NCBI GenBank assembly: GCA_964398055.1
Contig: CAYNLK010000015.1
Location: 1 to 64,000 of the forward strand
DNA: 64,000 bases
Origin: CAYNLK01 sp964398055
GTDB lineage: Bacteria; Chloroflexota; Anaerolineae; 4572-78; J111
Direction: 5' to 3'
Part shown: positions 54,402-63,076 of the stretch, one piece after another
Position numbering within the stretch: position 1 is the stretch's first letter
Layout: every line of letters starts with the position of its first letter
Notes under the pieces: generated by a model
Told to the model about the DNA's origin: nothing
What the model saw: the letters and a program-made list of their open reading frames with translations, nothing else
Database searches by the model: none
Program-made: the position numbers and the translations under genes

Positions 54402-55385
54402 CTAACGCTCAACTCGCAGGATGATCTTGCCGATATTCCTGTTCTCAACCATATATTGGTGAGCTTCATTGGCCTGTTCAATCGGATAAACTGAGTCGAT
54501 AATGGACTGGATCGTCCCGTCCAGTAACAGCGGCCAGAATCGTTCCATAAAGCCCTCTTTTATTTCGATTTTTTCTGCCAGCGACCGGCCCCGCAGAACC
54601 GACCCAATCAGCCGCAAGCGTCGGCCCATCAAGGCCCCCAGGTTGATCTCCGTTTTGGACCCACTCAACATCGAGATAAAGACCAGCCGGCCGCGCAGTT
54701 TTAGCAGGCGCAAATTCCGCTCCAGGTAAGCTGCGCCAACCATATCCAAAATCACGTCCACCCCATCGCCATTGGTATGCGCCTCGATGCGTTCGGCAAA
54801 GTCCTCTTGCTTGTAATTGATGGCTAACTCTGCGCCCAATTTGGTGCAGCGAGCTGCCTTCTCCTCAGTTCCGGCCGTAGTAAAAACCCGGCAACCCGCC
54901 GTCCGGGCCAATTGAATGGCCGCCGTACCCACGCCGCTGGCGCCGCCGTGAACCAAGACCGTCTCGCCCGGTTGCAGCGCAGCCTCCATGAACAGGTTGA
55001 CGAACGCCGTGTAAAACACCTCGGGGATGGCCGCAGCCTGTTCATAGCTCCAGCCAGGCGGAACAGGCATCAGCAGTTGGTAGGGCACGCTCACCCGCTC
55101 GGCGTAACCGCCCCCCGCCAACAAAGCGCAAACCCGATCCCCCACCTGCCACCCGGTCACGTCAGCGCCAACTGCCGCAATTCGACCGGCCATCTCCAGT
55201 CCCAAGATATCGGGCGCCCCCGGCGGCGGCGGATAATTGCCGGCCCGCTGCATCAGGTCGGCCCGGTTGAGCGCCGCGGCGTGAACGTCGACCAACACCT
55301 CCGCCGGGCCATAGCTTGGCTCCGGCGCTTCCTGCCAGACGAGCGGCCTGTTTTCCTGGTCCGTTTTTATGATGATGGCTTTCAT
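54402..55385 (-). CDS. NAD(P)H quinone oxidoreductase (MDR, PIG3/QOR type)
   Basis: 327 aa zinc-free MDR reductase. AALNRADLMQRAGNYPPPPG, LGLEMAGRIAAVG and the cofactor motif VLVHGGASGVGTAAIQLA are typical of the PIG3 quinone oxidoreductase group. GGGGAGGAG lies just before the ATG at 55385, which I prefer to the nine-codon-longer frame. The gene is followed after ten bases by the cytidylyltransferase fusion, so they may be cotranscribed. Confidence 0.92.
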   Translation of the reverse strand: MKAIIIKTDQENRPLVWQEAPEPSYGPAEVLVDVHAAALNRADLMQRAGNYPPPPGAPDILGLEMAGRIAAVGADVTGWQVGDRVCALLAGGGYAERVSVPYQLLMPVPPGWSYEQAAAIPEVFYTAFVNLFMEAALQPGETVLVHGGASGVGTAAIQLARTAGCRVFTTAGTEEKAARCTKLGAELAINYKQEDFAERIEAHTNGDGVDVILDMVGAAYLERNLRLLKLRGRLVFISMLSGSKTEINLGALMGRRLRLIGSVLRGRSLAEKIEIKEGFMERFWPLLLDGTIQSIIDSVYPIEQANEAHQYMVENRNIGKIILRVER

Positions 55386-55407
55386 AGACTCCTCCCCATA
55401 ATTGAAC

Positions 55408-55572
55408 GTCAAGATAGTTTGACATTGTCACATTTCAGAAATGGCTCACGGACCGCGAAGCGCACAGATTGGCGCGGATCAGGTCAAAAAATTGCTTAAA
55501 ATCCGTGTCTATTCGTGTTAATCCGTGAGCGATCTTAATGGGTACGTTTAAATGTGACAATGTCAAGATAGT
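55408..55572. mobile_element. MITE-like element with perfect 17-base inverted ends
   Basis: TTGACATTGTCACATTT (55419-55435) and its exact complement (55550-55566) bound a 148-base element, and GATAGT stands on both outer sides (55413-55418 and 55567-55572). The wider direct repeat GTCAAGATAGT (55408-55418 and 55562-55572) partly reflects the element's own end. The inside contains GGCTCACGGA and TCCGTGAGC inverted arms and no gene. Confidence 0.78.
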
Positions 55573-55585
55573 ATACCATTAAAAA

Positions 55586-55614
55586 TTGACGCAATCCACC
55601 TGACCACCTATAGT
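55586..55614 (+). promoter_or_regulatory. Promoter of the FemX-like gene, nearly leaderless
   Basis: TTGACG (55586-55591) and TATAGT (55609-55614) are 17 bases apart. The expected start point is at about 55621 and the ATG is at 55624, so the transcript would have almost no leader. Confidence 0.6.
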
Positions 55615-55623
55615 ATAGCTACC

Positions 55624-56703
55624 ATGCTGACCTTTAACCTGATCGACCATCAACCTACCTGGACCGAAACTCTGGCAACGCTGCCCACGGCTCACATTCT
55701 GCAAAGTTGGGCCTGGGGCGAATTCAAGAGCCACTGGGGCTGGTCGGTCCAGCGACTGCTATGGACAAATGAGACCGCGCCTGTCGCCGCGGCCCAGCTC
55801 TTGCGCCGTCCGATTCCCCACACGCCCTGGAGTTTTTTGTACGTATCGAAGGGGCCGGCGTTGGATTACAGCAATCTCGACCTGGTTGACCAGGTTTTGG
55901 CCGACCTGGAGTCTTACGCCCACCGTAGCCGGGCGCTATTTATCAAGATCGATCCCGACGTCCCTCGCCAATTCGGCGAAGCCCACCCCGACCAACCGCT
56001 GGAACCAACCGGCCTGGCTGTCGTCAACCTGCTCAACCAGCGCGGCTGGCGTCTATCATCGGAGCAGATCCAGTTCCGCAACACCGTCCTCATCGACCTG
56101 ACCCCGCCATTAGATGATCTGTTGGCCGCGATGAAGAGCAAGTGGCGCTACAACATTCGGTTGGCCGAACGGCAGGGGGTGACGATTAGACCGGGCAGTC
56201 AGGATGATCTGGCCGTTTTTTATCAAATGTACGCTGAAACAGCCGCCCGGGATGGTTTTCTGATTCGCCCGGAAGCTTATTATCGGGAGGTGTGGGCGCG
56301 CTTTCTGGATTCTGGGCAGGCCGAGCTGTTATTAGCTCTGGTCGAGCAGGAAATCGTCGCCGGTCTGATGTTGTTTTTCTGCCAGCAGACAGCCTGGTAC
56401 ATGTACGGCGCCTCCACCGGCCAGCATCGCCAGCGGATGCCCAATCACGCCCTGCAATGGGCCGCCATCGGCCGGGCCAAAGCGCGCGGTTGCCGGCGGT
56501 ACGACCTGTGGGGCGCGCCCGATGTTTTTGACGAGTCGGACCGGCTCTGGGGCGTCTACCACTTTAAGCATGGCTTTGGCGGGCAGGTGGTCCAGTGGCT
56601 GGGGGCGTATGATTACCCGGTCAACCGGTCGCTCTATTTTGCTTTTACCCAGGCTATGCCCCGTTTGCGCGCTCTCCTCCGCCAGCTACGCGCCGTGCCC
56701 TGA
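55624..56703 (+). CDS. FemX/FemAB-like peptidoglycan aminoacyltransferase
   Basis: 359 aa protein of the FemABX family with GNAT-like folds, which adds amino acids from aminoacyl-tRNA to lipid II or a related acceptor. HILQSWAWGEFKSHWGW and YVSKGPALDY are in the first half, and MKSKWRYNIRLAERQGV, AWYMYGASTGQHRQRMPNHA and YDLWGAPD are typical of the second. It acts at the cytoplasmic face of the membrane. No ribosome binding site is seen, which fits the nearly leaderless promoter. The exact amino acid is unknown. Confidence 0.88.
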   Translation: MLTFNLIDHQPTWTETLATLPTAHILQSWAWGEFKSHWGWSVQRLLWTNETAPVAAAQLLRRPIPHTPWSFLYVSKGPALDYSNLDLVDQVLADLESYAHRSRALFIKIDPDVPRQFGEAHPDQPLEPTGLAVVNLLNQRGWRLSSEQIQFRNTVLIDLTPPLDDLLAAMKSKWRYNIRLAERQGVTIRPGSQDDLAVFYQMYAETAARDGFLIRPEAYYREVWARFLDSGQAELLLALVEQEIVAGLMLFFCQQTAWYMYGASTGQHRQRMPNHALQWAAIGRAKARGCRRYDLWGAPDVFDESDRLWGVYHFKHGFGGQVVQWLGAYDYPVNRSLYFAFTQAMPRLRALLRQLRAVP

Positions 56704-56759
56704 CACCTGTTCAATTTTAATTGTTGACTTACTTCTAACTGGGGGTAAAATTCCAGGCT

Positions 56760-57128
56760 ATGCAAACCATCGGGGTAGACATTATTGATATCGAGCGCCT
56801 CGCCTGGAGCGTCGACCGCTTTGGCGACCGCTTTCTCCGCCGCGTCTTTACCGAACAGGAGTTAGATTATTGCCACGGCCGGATCGAGTCCCTGGCGGCC
56901 CGCTGGGCGGCTAAAGAGGCGGTTGCCAAGGCCCTTGGCTGCGGCATCGGTCAGGTCACCTGGCGCGAGATCGAAGTGGTCAACGATGACCAGCGGCGGC
57001 CGGCCGTGCAGCTACACGGGGCGGCTGCAAAACTGGCAAGCCAACTCGGTATCCACCAGTTTGCGGTTAGTCTATCCCACGCCAAAGATTACGCCGTGGC
57101 TTTTGTGGTGGGGCAAATTATCAATTAA
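56760..57128 (+). CDS. acpS: Holo-[acyl-carrier-protein] synthase
   Basis: 122 aa phosphopantetheinyl transferase that activates acyl carrier protein. IGVDIIDIERL supplies the metal-binding Asp, and AARWAAKEAVAKALG the conserved Glu and Lys. The C-terminal FAVSLSHAKDYAVAFV is typical. It starts 56 bases after the FemX-like gene on the same strand. GGGGGT lies somewhat far upstream of the ATG. Confidence 0.95.
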   Translation: MQTIGVDIIDIERLAWSVDRFGDRFLRRVFTEQELDYCHGRIESLAARWAAKEAVAKALGCGIGQVTWREIEVVNDDQRRPAVQLHGAAAKLASQLGIHQFAVSLSHAKDYAVAFVVGQIIN

Positions 57129-57135
57129 CAATTAA

Positions 57136-57155
57136 CAATTATCAATTGATAATTG
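57136..57155. terminator. Perfect AT-rich palindrome between convergent genes
   Basis: CAATTATCAA and its complement TTGATAATTG form a 20-base palindrome without loop between the convergent acpS and protease genes, preceded by CAATTAACAATTAAC. It could act as a weak two-way terminator. The stem is AT-rich, so this is uncertain. Confidence 0.4.
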
Positions 57156-57157
57156 CT

Positions 57158-58321
57158 TCAGTCTCCGGATCCTCCGGAAGCCGGGATAGGTACGGACTCG
57201 CCGCTGTGGGCAGCAATCCAGGGGGCCAGCAGATTTTGAGCGGTTTCAGCCGGAATCGCAAAAGCAATCCCTTCGGCCACGCCTCGATCTTCGCTCTCCC
57301 GAATGATGAAGGTATTGATGCCAATCACTTCCCCTTGCCGGTTGATCAGCGGACCGCCGGAGCTGCCGCGGTTAATGGCCGCGTCCGTTTGAATCAAACC
57401 ATCGATGACGTGATTTTCCATCTCTAGCGCCCGATTTAAGCCGCTGATGATGCCAAAGCTCACCGAGTTGGGAAAATCACCCAGGGGGCTGCCAATCGCA
57501 TACACCTCCTGGCCCAAGCGGACTGTCGTCGAGCTGCCCCAATAAATGGGCTGTAGTCCGTCCAGGTTGATTTTTAAGATGGCCAGGTCCTCAGCCGGGT
57601 TGGCGGCCACAAGTTGAGCCAGGACCTCACGGCCATCGGCCAGGATGATCCGCAGCTCACCGGCGTTGTCAACCACGTGATTGTTGGTGGCAATATAGCC
57701 CCGCCCATCGACAATCACCCCAGAGCCAACCACCTGCCCTTCTTCGTTACTGAAGCTCAAAACATTGGCCTGGCGGTTGATAACCGTTACCACCGACGGG
57801 ATGATTTGGGCAATAATGTCCTCCACGGAGGGGGTGATGACCGGTTCAGGCGTCGCCGTGGGGGTGGGCGTGGCGGCCGGAGCCGGGGTGGGGGTCGGCT
57901 GAAGCGTAGGGGTTGGCGGACCGTTCAGCCAGGCCAGGCCGTTCGAATTATTCGCCCACAACAGCATTCCCCCACCAACGATGCCGCCCAATACGCCGCC
58001 CAATAGAAAAACCAGGCCCAGCAAAAGCAACAACACGCAACCGTTCAAACCGGCCAGTTGTAAAGCCGACGACTGGGGTCGCCGATAGGCGTGGGCCGGG
58101 GTCGGATTGGCTTGAGGCCGGGGGCCGGCAGGGGCGGTTGAGGCTGTCGAGGGTGGAGTCGATATCGAGCGCGTCTTTTCCAGGACCGTATTGCCGTGGG
58201 TGCTGGCATGTCGGGCCCGGGCGATATTGATCGGATTGACCACATTGGCCTGATCATCTAATGGCTGTTGGGCCGGCTGTTGGCCGGTTGGTTTGGGAGC
58301 TGGCTTTTGGGCGGCAGTCAT
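57158..58321 (-). CDS. HtrA/DegP-type trypsin-like serine protease without PDZ
   Basis: 387 aa membrane-anchored protease of the S1C group. A Pro/Ala-rich cytoplasmic N terminus (about 95 residues) is followed by one membrane helix and a Pro-Thr linker. The protease domain has the triad in ATNNHVVDN (His), AEDLAILKI (Asp) and NRGSSGGPLI (Ser). The protein ends soon after the protease domain, so there is no PDZ domain. The ATG directly follows the selD stop, with GAGGTG in the selD end as binding site, so it is cotranscribed with selD. Confidence 0.92.
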   Translation of the reverse strand: MTAAQKPAPKPTGQQPAQQPLDDQANVVNPINIARARHASTHGNTVLEKTRSISTPPSTASTAPAGPRPQANPTPAHAYRRPQSSALQLAGLNGCVLLLLLGLVFLLGGVLGGIVGGGMLLWANNSNGLAWLNGPPTPTLQPTPTPAPAATPTPTATPEPVITPSVEDIIAQIIPSVVTVINRQANVLSFSNEEGQVVGSGVIVDGRGYIATNNHVVDNAGELRIILADGREVLAQLVAANPAEDLAILKINLDGLQPIYWGSSTTVRLGQEVYAIGSPLGDFPNSVSFGIISGLNRALEMENHVIDGLIQTDAAINRGSSGGPLINRQGEVIGINTFIIRESEDRGVAEGIAFAIPAETAQNLLAPWIAAHSGESVPIPASGGSGD

Positions 58322-59380
58322 TTAGTCGAGCACCTCGATCCCGTGACCGGGAATTACTTCACCAATAACCCAGGCGGTCTGATCCCGTCCCTCACTGCGG
58401 CAGGCGCTCAGAAAATCGTCCAGCCGCTCGGCCGGGACGGCGATCAACAAGCCCCCTGAAGTTTGGGCATCCCAGAGCAGCCACTGCCGATCCTCCGGCA
58501 GGCCGGCGGCAAAGGCGACCTCTTTTTCATAATACATCTTGTTGTTAGCCGTACCGCCCGGAAAGACAAAGTCGGCGGCGTATTGGGCAGCCCCCTCCAG
58601 CAGAGGTATCTGGTTCAACTCAAACACCAATCTGTGGCCTGACGCCTTGGCCATCTCCAGCCCGTGACCCAATAAGCCAAAGCCGGTAATGTCTGTTACC
58701 GCCTTAATGCCGCCCACGGCCTGAGCCGCCTGAGCCGCCTGGCGATTCAACCGTTTCATCGACTCGACCATTGGGGCCACGTGAGCAGGATCAACGATGC
58801 CCCGCTTGAGGGCCGTGCTGATGGTACCCGTGCCCAACGGTTTGGTCAAAACCAGCTTGTCGTCCGGTTTGGCCCCACTTTTGGTAAAAATGCGGTCGGG
58901 ATGGACCAGCCCGGTCACAGCCAGGCCATATTTAGGCTCGTCGTCGGTGATGGTATGGCCGCCGGCAATCACTGCGCCGGCCTCGATGATCTTGTCGGCC
59001 CCGCCGCGCAGGATATCGCTGATGATTTCCGGCGGCATCGAGCCGGGAAAAGCGCCCACATTCAGGGCAAACAATACTTCGCCGCCCATGGCGTAAACGT
59101 CGCTCATCGAATTGGTTGCGGCGATGGCCCCGTAGTCATAGGGATCATCCACCACCGGCGTAAAAAAGTCGGTAGTGCTGATAATGGCCTGCTGCTCATT
59201 CAATTGGTAGACGGCAGCATCATCGGCCACACCCAGGCCAACCAGAAGTTGGGAGTGATCATTGTGGCTAAATAGATTTTGGAGTGGGCGCAGCACCTGC
59301 GCCAGGGCCTCCGGGGCCATTTTACTGGCTCAACCGGCGCATTTAGCCAGCGCGGTGAGTTTTATTTGCTCGAGCGTCAA
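58322..59380 (-). CDS. selD: Selenide, water dikinase (SelD) with an in-frame UGA for selenocysteine
   Basis: 352 aa enzyme, counting one selenocysteine, that makes selenophosphate from selenide and ATP. From the first ATG (59320) the frame encodes a normal SelD (LLVGLGVADDAAVYQL, TTDFFTPVVDDPYDYG, TDITGFGLLGHGLEMA, WDAQTSGGLLIAV) but lacks the N-terminal active site. Reading upstream through an in-frame TGA (59332-59330) adds LTALAKCAG-U-ASKMAPEAL, the usual CAG(C/U)AxK active-site motif. The TTG at 59380, with AAAGGAG nine bases upstream, starts it and puts Sec at residue 17, the position of the catalytic Cys17 of E. coli. I infer Sec decoding. The stop is directly followed by the protease gene. 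Confidence 0.92.
59301..59332 (-). promoter_or_regulatory. Candidate bacterial SECIS hairpin after the selD UGA
   Basis: Immediately after the UGA the mRNA reads GCCAG, then UAAAAU, then GGCC, a loop CCGGA, then GGCC and CUGGC. The outer and inner stems pair perfectly, leaving a left-side bulge of six bases that includes U. Position and shape are compatible with a bacterial SECIS that recruits SelB, although the loop sequence differs from the E. coli example. Confidence 0.6.
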
Positions 59381-59400
59381 AGCGGCTGTCTCCTTTATGA

Positions 59401-59555
59401 GTGAACAGTGAACAGTGAACAGTGATCAGTGATCAGTGATCAGTGATCAGTGATCAGTAATCAGTGATCAGTAATTACTGACCACCGATTACTGACCACT
59501 GATTACTGACCACTGATTACTGACCACTGATTACTGACCACTGATTACTGACCAC
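59401..59555. repeat. Long CAGTGATCAGTGATCAGT / CTGATTACTGACCA array
   Basis: About 155 bases of tandem units: first GTGAACA and GTGATCA copies, then ACTGATTACTGACC copies. The halves are partly complementary, so the array can fold on itself. It lies upstream of selD and fills the front part of the 428-base gap before the acyl-CoA synthetase gene. The rest of that gap has a promoter near its end and no gene. Confidence 0.8.
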
Positions 59556-59752
59556 TATCCTATTTTACCTTATTTCGAACTTAAGGCAAACAATATTAAA
59601 ATAAGCAGCAACAAGCAAACAAGGCTCAAGTTGTCCGAGGTGTCATCTGTCCAAGTTAATTGTGACATTCATCACTAGACCTATGGCCTGCTATCGAGTA
59701 TACTGAATGATTGTGGCAACCAAAGAGCCTGCCCCATATAGGTAACGGCTGG

Positions 59753-59780
59753 TTGCATTCGAGCGAGAATAGTTTACAAT
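59753..59780 (+). promoter_or_regulatory. Promoter of the acyl-CoA synthetase gene
   Basis: TTGCAT (59753-59758) and TACAAT (59775-59780) are 16 bases apart, about 28 bases upstream of the start codon. Confidence 0.5.
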
Positions 59781-59808
59781 CAATCCAAACTAACGGAGTA
59801 GCAAATCA

Positions 59809-61914
59809 ATGCTAGAATCATTATTCACCCCCGAGTCCATAGCCATTATCGGCGCGTCGCGGACCCCGGGTAAGCTGGGCTATGCCATTCTGGCCAATGT
59901 CATCGAGAGCAAGTATGGCGGGCCTATTTACCCAATCAATCCGGCGGCTGATGAAATCCTGGGCTACCAAGTTTATCCCGGTCTGGCCGACGTACCCGGG
60001 CCGATTGGCCTGGCCGTCATCGTGGTGCCGGCCAAATATGTCATGGACGCTCTGCAGGAGTGCGCCGCTAATAAAGTCGGCGCGGTCATCGTGATTTCCG
60101 CCGGTTTCCGCGAAACCGGCCGCGAGGGATTGAAGCTGGAGCGGCAGATGGCTGATATTGCCGAGCGGCACAATATGCCTATCGTTGGGCCAAACTGCCT
60201 GGGAGTCATCGATACCATTGCCCCTTACAACGCCTCTTTTGCCGTGGGGATGCCCCGGTCCGGCCGCATCGCCTTTATGTCCCAATCTGGGGCGCTGTGC
60301 ACCGGCGTCCTCGACGTGGCGCTGGCCCAAAATATCGGTTTTTCCCGCTTTGTCTCCCTGGGCAACAAAGCTCATCTCAATGAGCTTGATTTTTTGCGCA
60401 GTTGGGCCGATGACGAGCACAGCAGCGTTATTATGGCCTACCTGGAAGGGATTCAGAATGGTGAGCGCTTCATTACCGACGCCCGCGTCATTACCAAAAA
60501 GAAGCCGGTGATTGCCATCAAGAGCGGCACCACCAGCGGCGGTTCGCGAGCAGTCTCCAGCCACACCGGCACCCTGGCCGGGTCGGAGCGGGCCTACGAA
60601 GCTGCTTTCAAGCAGGCCGGCGTGCTGCGGGCCAACTCCATCGGCGATCTGTTCGACCTGGCCATCGCCTTTGCCCGCCAGCCGTTGCCCCGGGGCGGCC
60701 GCATCGCTATTGTCACCAATGCCGGCGGTCCCGGCATTATGGCCACCGACGCCCTGGAAAAGAGCGGCTTGAGGCTGGCCGGGCTAAGCCCGGAAACTCA
60801 AGAGCGGCTGCGCCAGGCTCTCCCGGCCGCGGCCAGTGTGCTCAATCCGGTCGATGTGTTGGGCGATGCCATGTCGGACCGGTATAAGATCGCTTTTCAG
60901 GAAGTGCTGGCCGACCAGAATGTCGACGCCATGCTGGTGATTTTGACCCCGCAGTTTATGACGGATATCAAAGAAACCGCCCAGGCCCTGGCCGAGGCTG
61001 CCGAAGCCCAACCGGCCGATTGTAAAAAGCCGGTGATGGCCTGCTTTATCGGCGAGGCCAATATGAAAGAAGCCCAGCGTCTATTCTCTGAGCGCAGCAT
61101 CCCCAATTACCCCATCCCGGAACGAGCCGCGGCGGCGATGCGGGCGATGGTCAGCCAGGCCGAATGGGTCAGGGAACCGCTGCCGGAGTTCAAAACGTTC
61201 GAGGTGGATCAGGCGAAGGTAGCGGAGATATTCAAGCAGGTGCGGGCGGAAGGCCGGGTTCAGATTGGCGACGCCGAAAGCCGGGATATCCTGACGGCCT
61301 ACGGCATCCGTATTCCGCAATCGCAGTTGTGCGCCACAGCCGACGAGGCGGTGGCGGCGGCAGATGCGATTGGCTACCCGGTGGTGATGAAGATCGCCTC
61401 GCCGGACATTCTGCATAAGACCGACGTTGGCGGGGTGCGGGTTGGTTTGGAAAGCCCGACCGCGGTGCGGGACGCCTTTGATCTGATGGTCTACCGGGCG
61501 CAGAAGTACCAGCCGAATGCCCAGATTTGGGGTTGTCTGGTGCAAGAGATGATGCGTGGAGGCAAGGAAGTGATCACCGGCATGAACCGGGATCCGCAGT
61601 TTGGGCCGTTGGTGATGTTTGGCCTGGGCGGCATCTATGTAGAGGTGTTGAAAGATGTCTCTTTCCGGGTGGCGCCATTTGGGCCCAAGGAAGCCCGGCA
61701 GATGATCGAGGAAATTCGAAGTTTTAGGTTATTGAAGGGTGTCCGGGGCGAGCCGCCGGCCGATTTGGAGGCGACGGTCGATGTATTGCTGCGTTTATCG
61801 CAGTTGGTCACCGATTTTCCGGAGATTGTAGAGATGGATATCAACCCGCTAATGGTGTTTGAGCAAGGCCGGGGCGCAGTTGGCGTTGATATGCGCCTGA
61901 TCTTGCAAGCCTAA
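59809..61914 (+). CDS. ADP-forming acyl-CoA (acetyl-CoA) synthetase, fused subunits
   Basis: 701 aa enzyme that converts acyl-CoA, ADP and phosphate to acid, CoA and ATP (reversible), giving ATP during sugar or amino-acid fermentation. Domains in order are the CoA-binding domain (IAIIGASRTPGKLGYAIL), the ligase-CoA domains with the phospho-His motif AVSSHTGTLAGS, and a C-terminal ATP-grasp domain from about residue 480 (MKIASPDILHKTDVGGVRVG, FGLGGIYVEVLKDVSFRV). The alpha and beta parts are fused in one chain. CGGAG precedes the ATG. It is followed by two tandem BioD-like/DRTGG genes, probably in one operon. Confidence 0.93.
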   Translation: MLESLFTPESIAIIGASRTPGKLGYAILANVIESKYGGPIYPINPAADEILGYQVYPGLADVPGPIGLAVIVVPAKYVMDALQECAANKVGAVIVISAGFRETGREGLKLERQMADIAERHNMPIVGPNCLGVIDTIAPYNASFAVGMPRSGRIAFMSQSGALCTGVLDVALAQNIGFSRFVSLGNKAHLNELDFLRSWADDEHSSVIMAYLEGIQNGERFITDARVITKKKPVIAIKSGTTSGGSRAVSSHTGTLAGSERAYEAAFKQAGVLRANSIGDLFDLAIAFARQPLPRGGRIAIVTNAGGPGIMATDALEKSGLRLAGLSPETQERLRQALPAAASVLNPVDVLGDAMSDRYKIAFQEVLADQNVDAMLVILTPQFMTDIKETAQALAEAAEAQPADCKKPVMACFIGEANMKEAQRLFSERSIPNYPIPERAAAAMRAMVSQAEWVREPLPEFKTFEVDQAKVAEIFKQVRAEGRVQIGDAESRDILTAYGIRIPQSQLCATADEAVAAADAIGYPVVMKIASPDILHKTDVGGVRVGLESPTAVRDAFDLMVYRAQKYQPNAQIWGCLVQEMMRGGKEVITGMNRDPQFGPLVMFGLGGIYVEVLKDVSFRVAPFGPKEARQMIEEIRSFRLLKGVRGEPPADLEATVDVLLRLSQLVTDFPEIVEMDINPLMVFEQGRGAVGVDMRLILQA

Positions 61915-61961
61915 AGGCGTCGCTCCCGTTCATTGAAAATAAAAAATTCAGGAGATATACA

Positions 61962-63029
61962 ATGACTGTTAACTTATATATACCTTCAACGCAAAATTTC
62001 TCCGGTAAAAGCGCCATCTGCGTGTCCTTTATGCACCGGTTTCAGAAGGATGGCTACAAGGTGGGTTACTTGAAACCCTTTAGCAGCGCCGCCCGGGTCT
62101 TATCTGAAAGCAGTATTGACGAGGATGCCCGCTTTGTGCAGGCAGCCTTCAAGATTACGGAGCCGCTGGAAACGCTGGCGCCGGTCGTTTTAACCCAGCA
62201 GCAGATGGAGAAGATTCTGGCCGAAGGCGGCGGCGACCATCGCCAGCTGGTCAAGCAGGCGGCCGCCCGGGTGGCCGAAGGCAAAGACGTGGTGGTGATG
62301 GAAGGCAGCAACAACTTCCGCGAGGGTTACATTGTCAAATTATCGCCGCCGCAGACCGTGGAGTTGCTCGACGCCAGGGTAGTGACGGTGATTGGCTACC
62401 ACGATGACCTGCAGATGGTCGATGACGCGCTGATGACCAACGTCCGCATGAGTGAGCGGCTGGTGGGGGTTATCATTAATAATGTGCCGATTAACCGGCT
62501 GGATTTTATTGACAAGCAAGCCGCGCCTTATTTAAAGCAGCAGGGTGTAGAAGTGTTAGCCGTGCTCCCGCATGAGCCGGTGCTCCGCTCGATCAGCATC
62601 AACGAAATCATAGCCGCGCTGGATGGCGAATTGATCTGCGGTGAATGTCAAGACGAATTGGTTGAACATCTGATGGTCTCGGCTATGAACGTTGAAAACG
62701 CCCTGAACTATTTCCGCCGGGTAACCAACAAAGCCGTGATCGTCGGCGGCGACCGGCCGGATATCCAACTGGCCGCCCTGGAAACGTCGACCAAAGCCCT
62801 GATCCTGACCGGCAATTTCCGGCCCAACCCGATGATCGAGGCCAGGGCGGAAGAGCGGAACGTAGCCATTATCCTCTCCAAGTACGACACTTTCACCACG
62901 GTGGAAAAGGTGGAGAAGTTCTTTGGCAAGACGCGCTTCCGCCAGATTGAGAAGGTGATGCTCTTTGAAGACATTCTCAGCAAGGCCATCGATTTTGACA
63001 AGCTCTATCACGCTGTTGGCTTGAAGTAG
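61962..63029 (+). CDS. BioD-like/DRTGG-domain protein (phosphotransacetylase N-terminal type), copy 1
   Basis: 355 aa protein with a BioD-like P-loop domain (YIPSTQNFSGKSAICVSF at the N terminus, VVVMEGSNNFREGY) and a C-terminal DRTGG domain (GGDRPDIQLAALETSTKALI, LTGNFRPNPMIEA). This layout equals the N-terminal regulatory part of long phosphotransacetylases, but the catalytic PTA domain is absent. AGGAG precedes the ATG. It follows the ADP-forming acetyl-CoA synthetase and is duplicated next door, which suggests a regulatory or accessory role in acetate/acetyl-CoA metabolism. No activity is established. Confidence 0.87.
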   Translation: MTVNLYIPSTQNFSGKSAICVSFMHRFQKDGYKVGYLKPFSSAARVLSESSIDEDARFVQAAFKITEPLETLAPVVLTQQQMEKILAEGGGDHRQLVKQAAARVAEGKDVVVMEGSNNFREGYIVKLSPPQTVELLDARVVTVIGYHDDLQMVDDALMTNVRMSERLVGVIINNVPINRLDFIDKQAAPYLKQQGVEVLAVLPHEPVLRSISINEIIAALDGELICGECQDELVEHLMVSAMNVENALNYFRRVTNKAVIVGGDRPDIQLAALETSTKALILTGNFRPNPMIEARAEERNVAIILSKYDTFTTVEKVEKFFGKTRFRQIEKVMLFEDILSKAIDFDKLYHAVGLK

Positions 63030-63076
63030 ATGGGGCTTCGCTGATAATATGCCCCACTCCCACCAGGAGAGAAACA

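Noticed and set aside
59318..59320. ATG at 59320 as the selD start
   Set aside because: It would remove the catalytic Cys/Sec motif and has no ribosome binding site. The TTG at 59380 with AAAGGAG and the in-frame UGA explains the conserved motif better.
59401..59555. Possible CRISPR array
   Set aside because: The units are short, contiguous and imperfect, and there are no unique spacers or cas genes. It is a simple tandem repeat.
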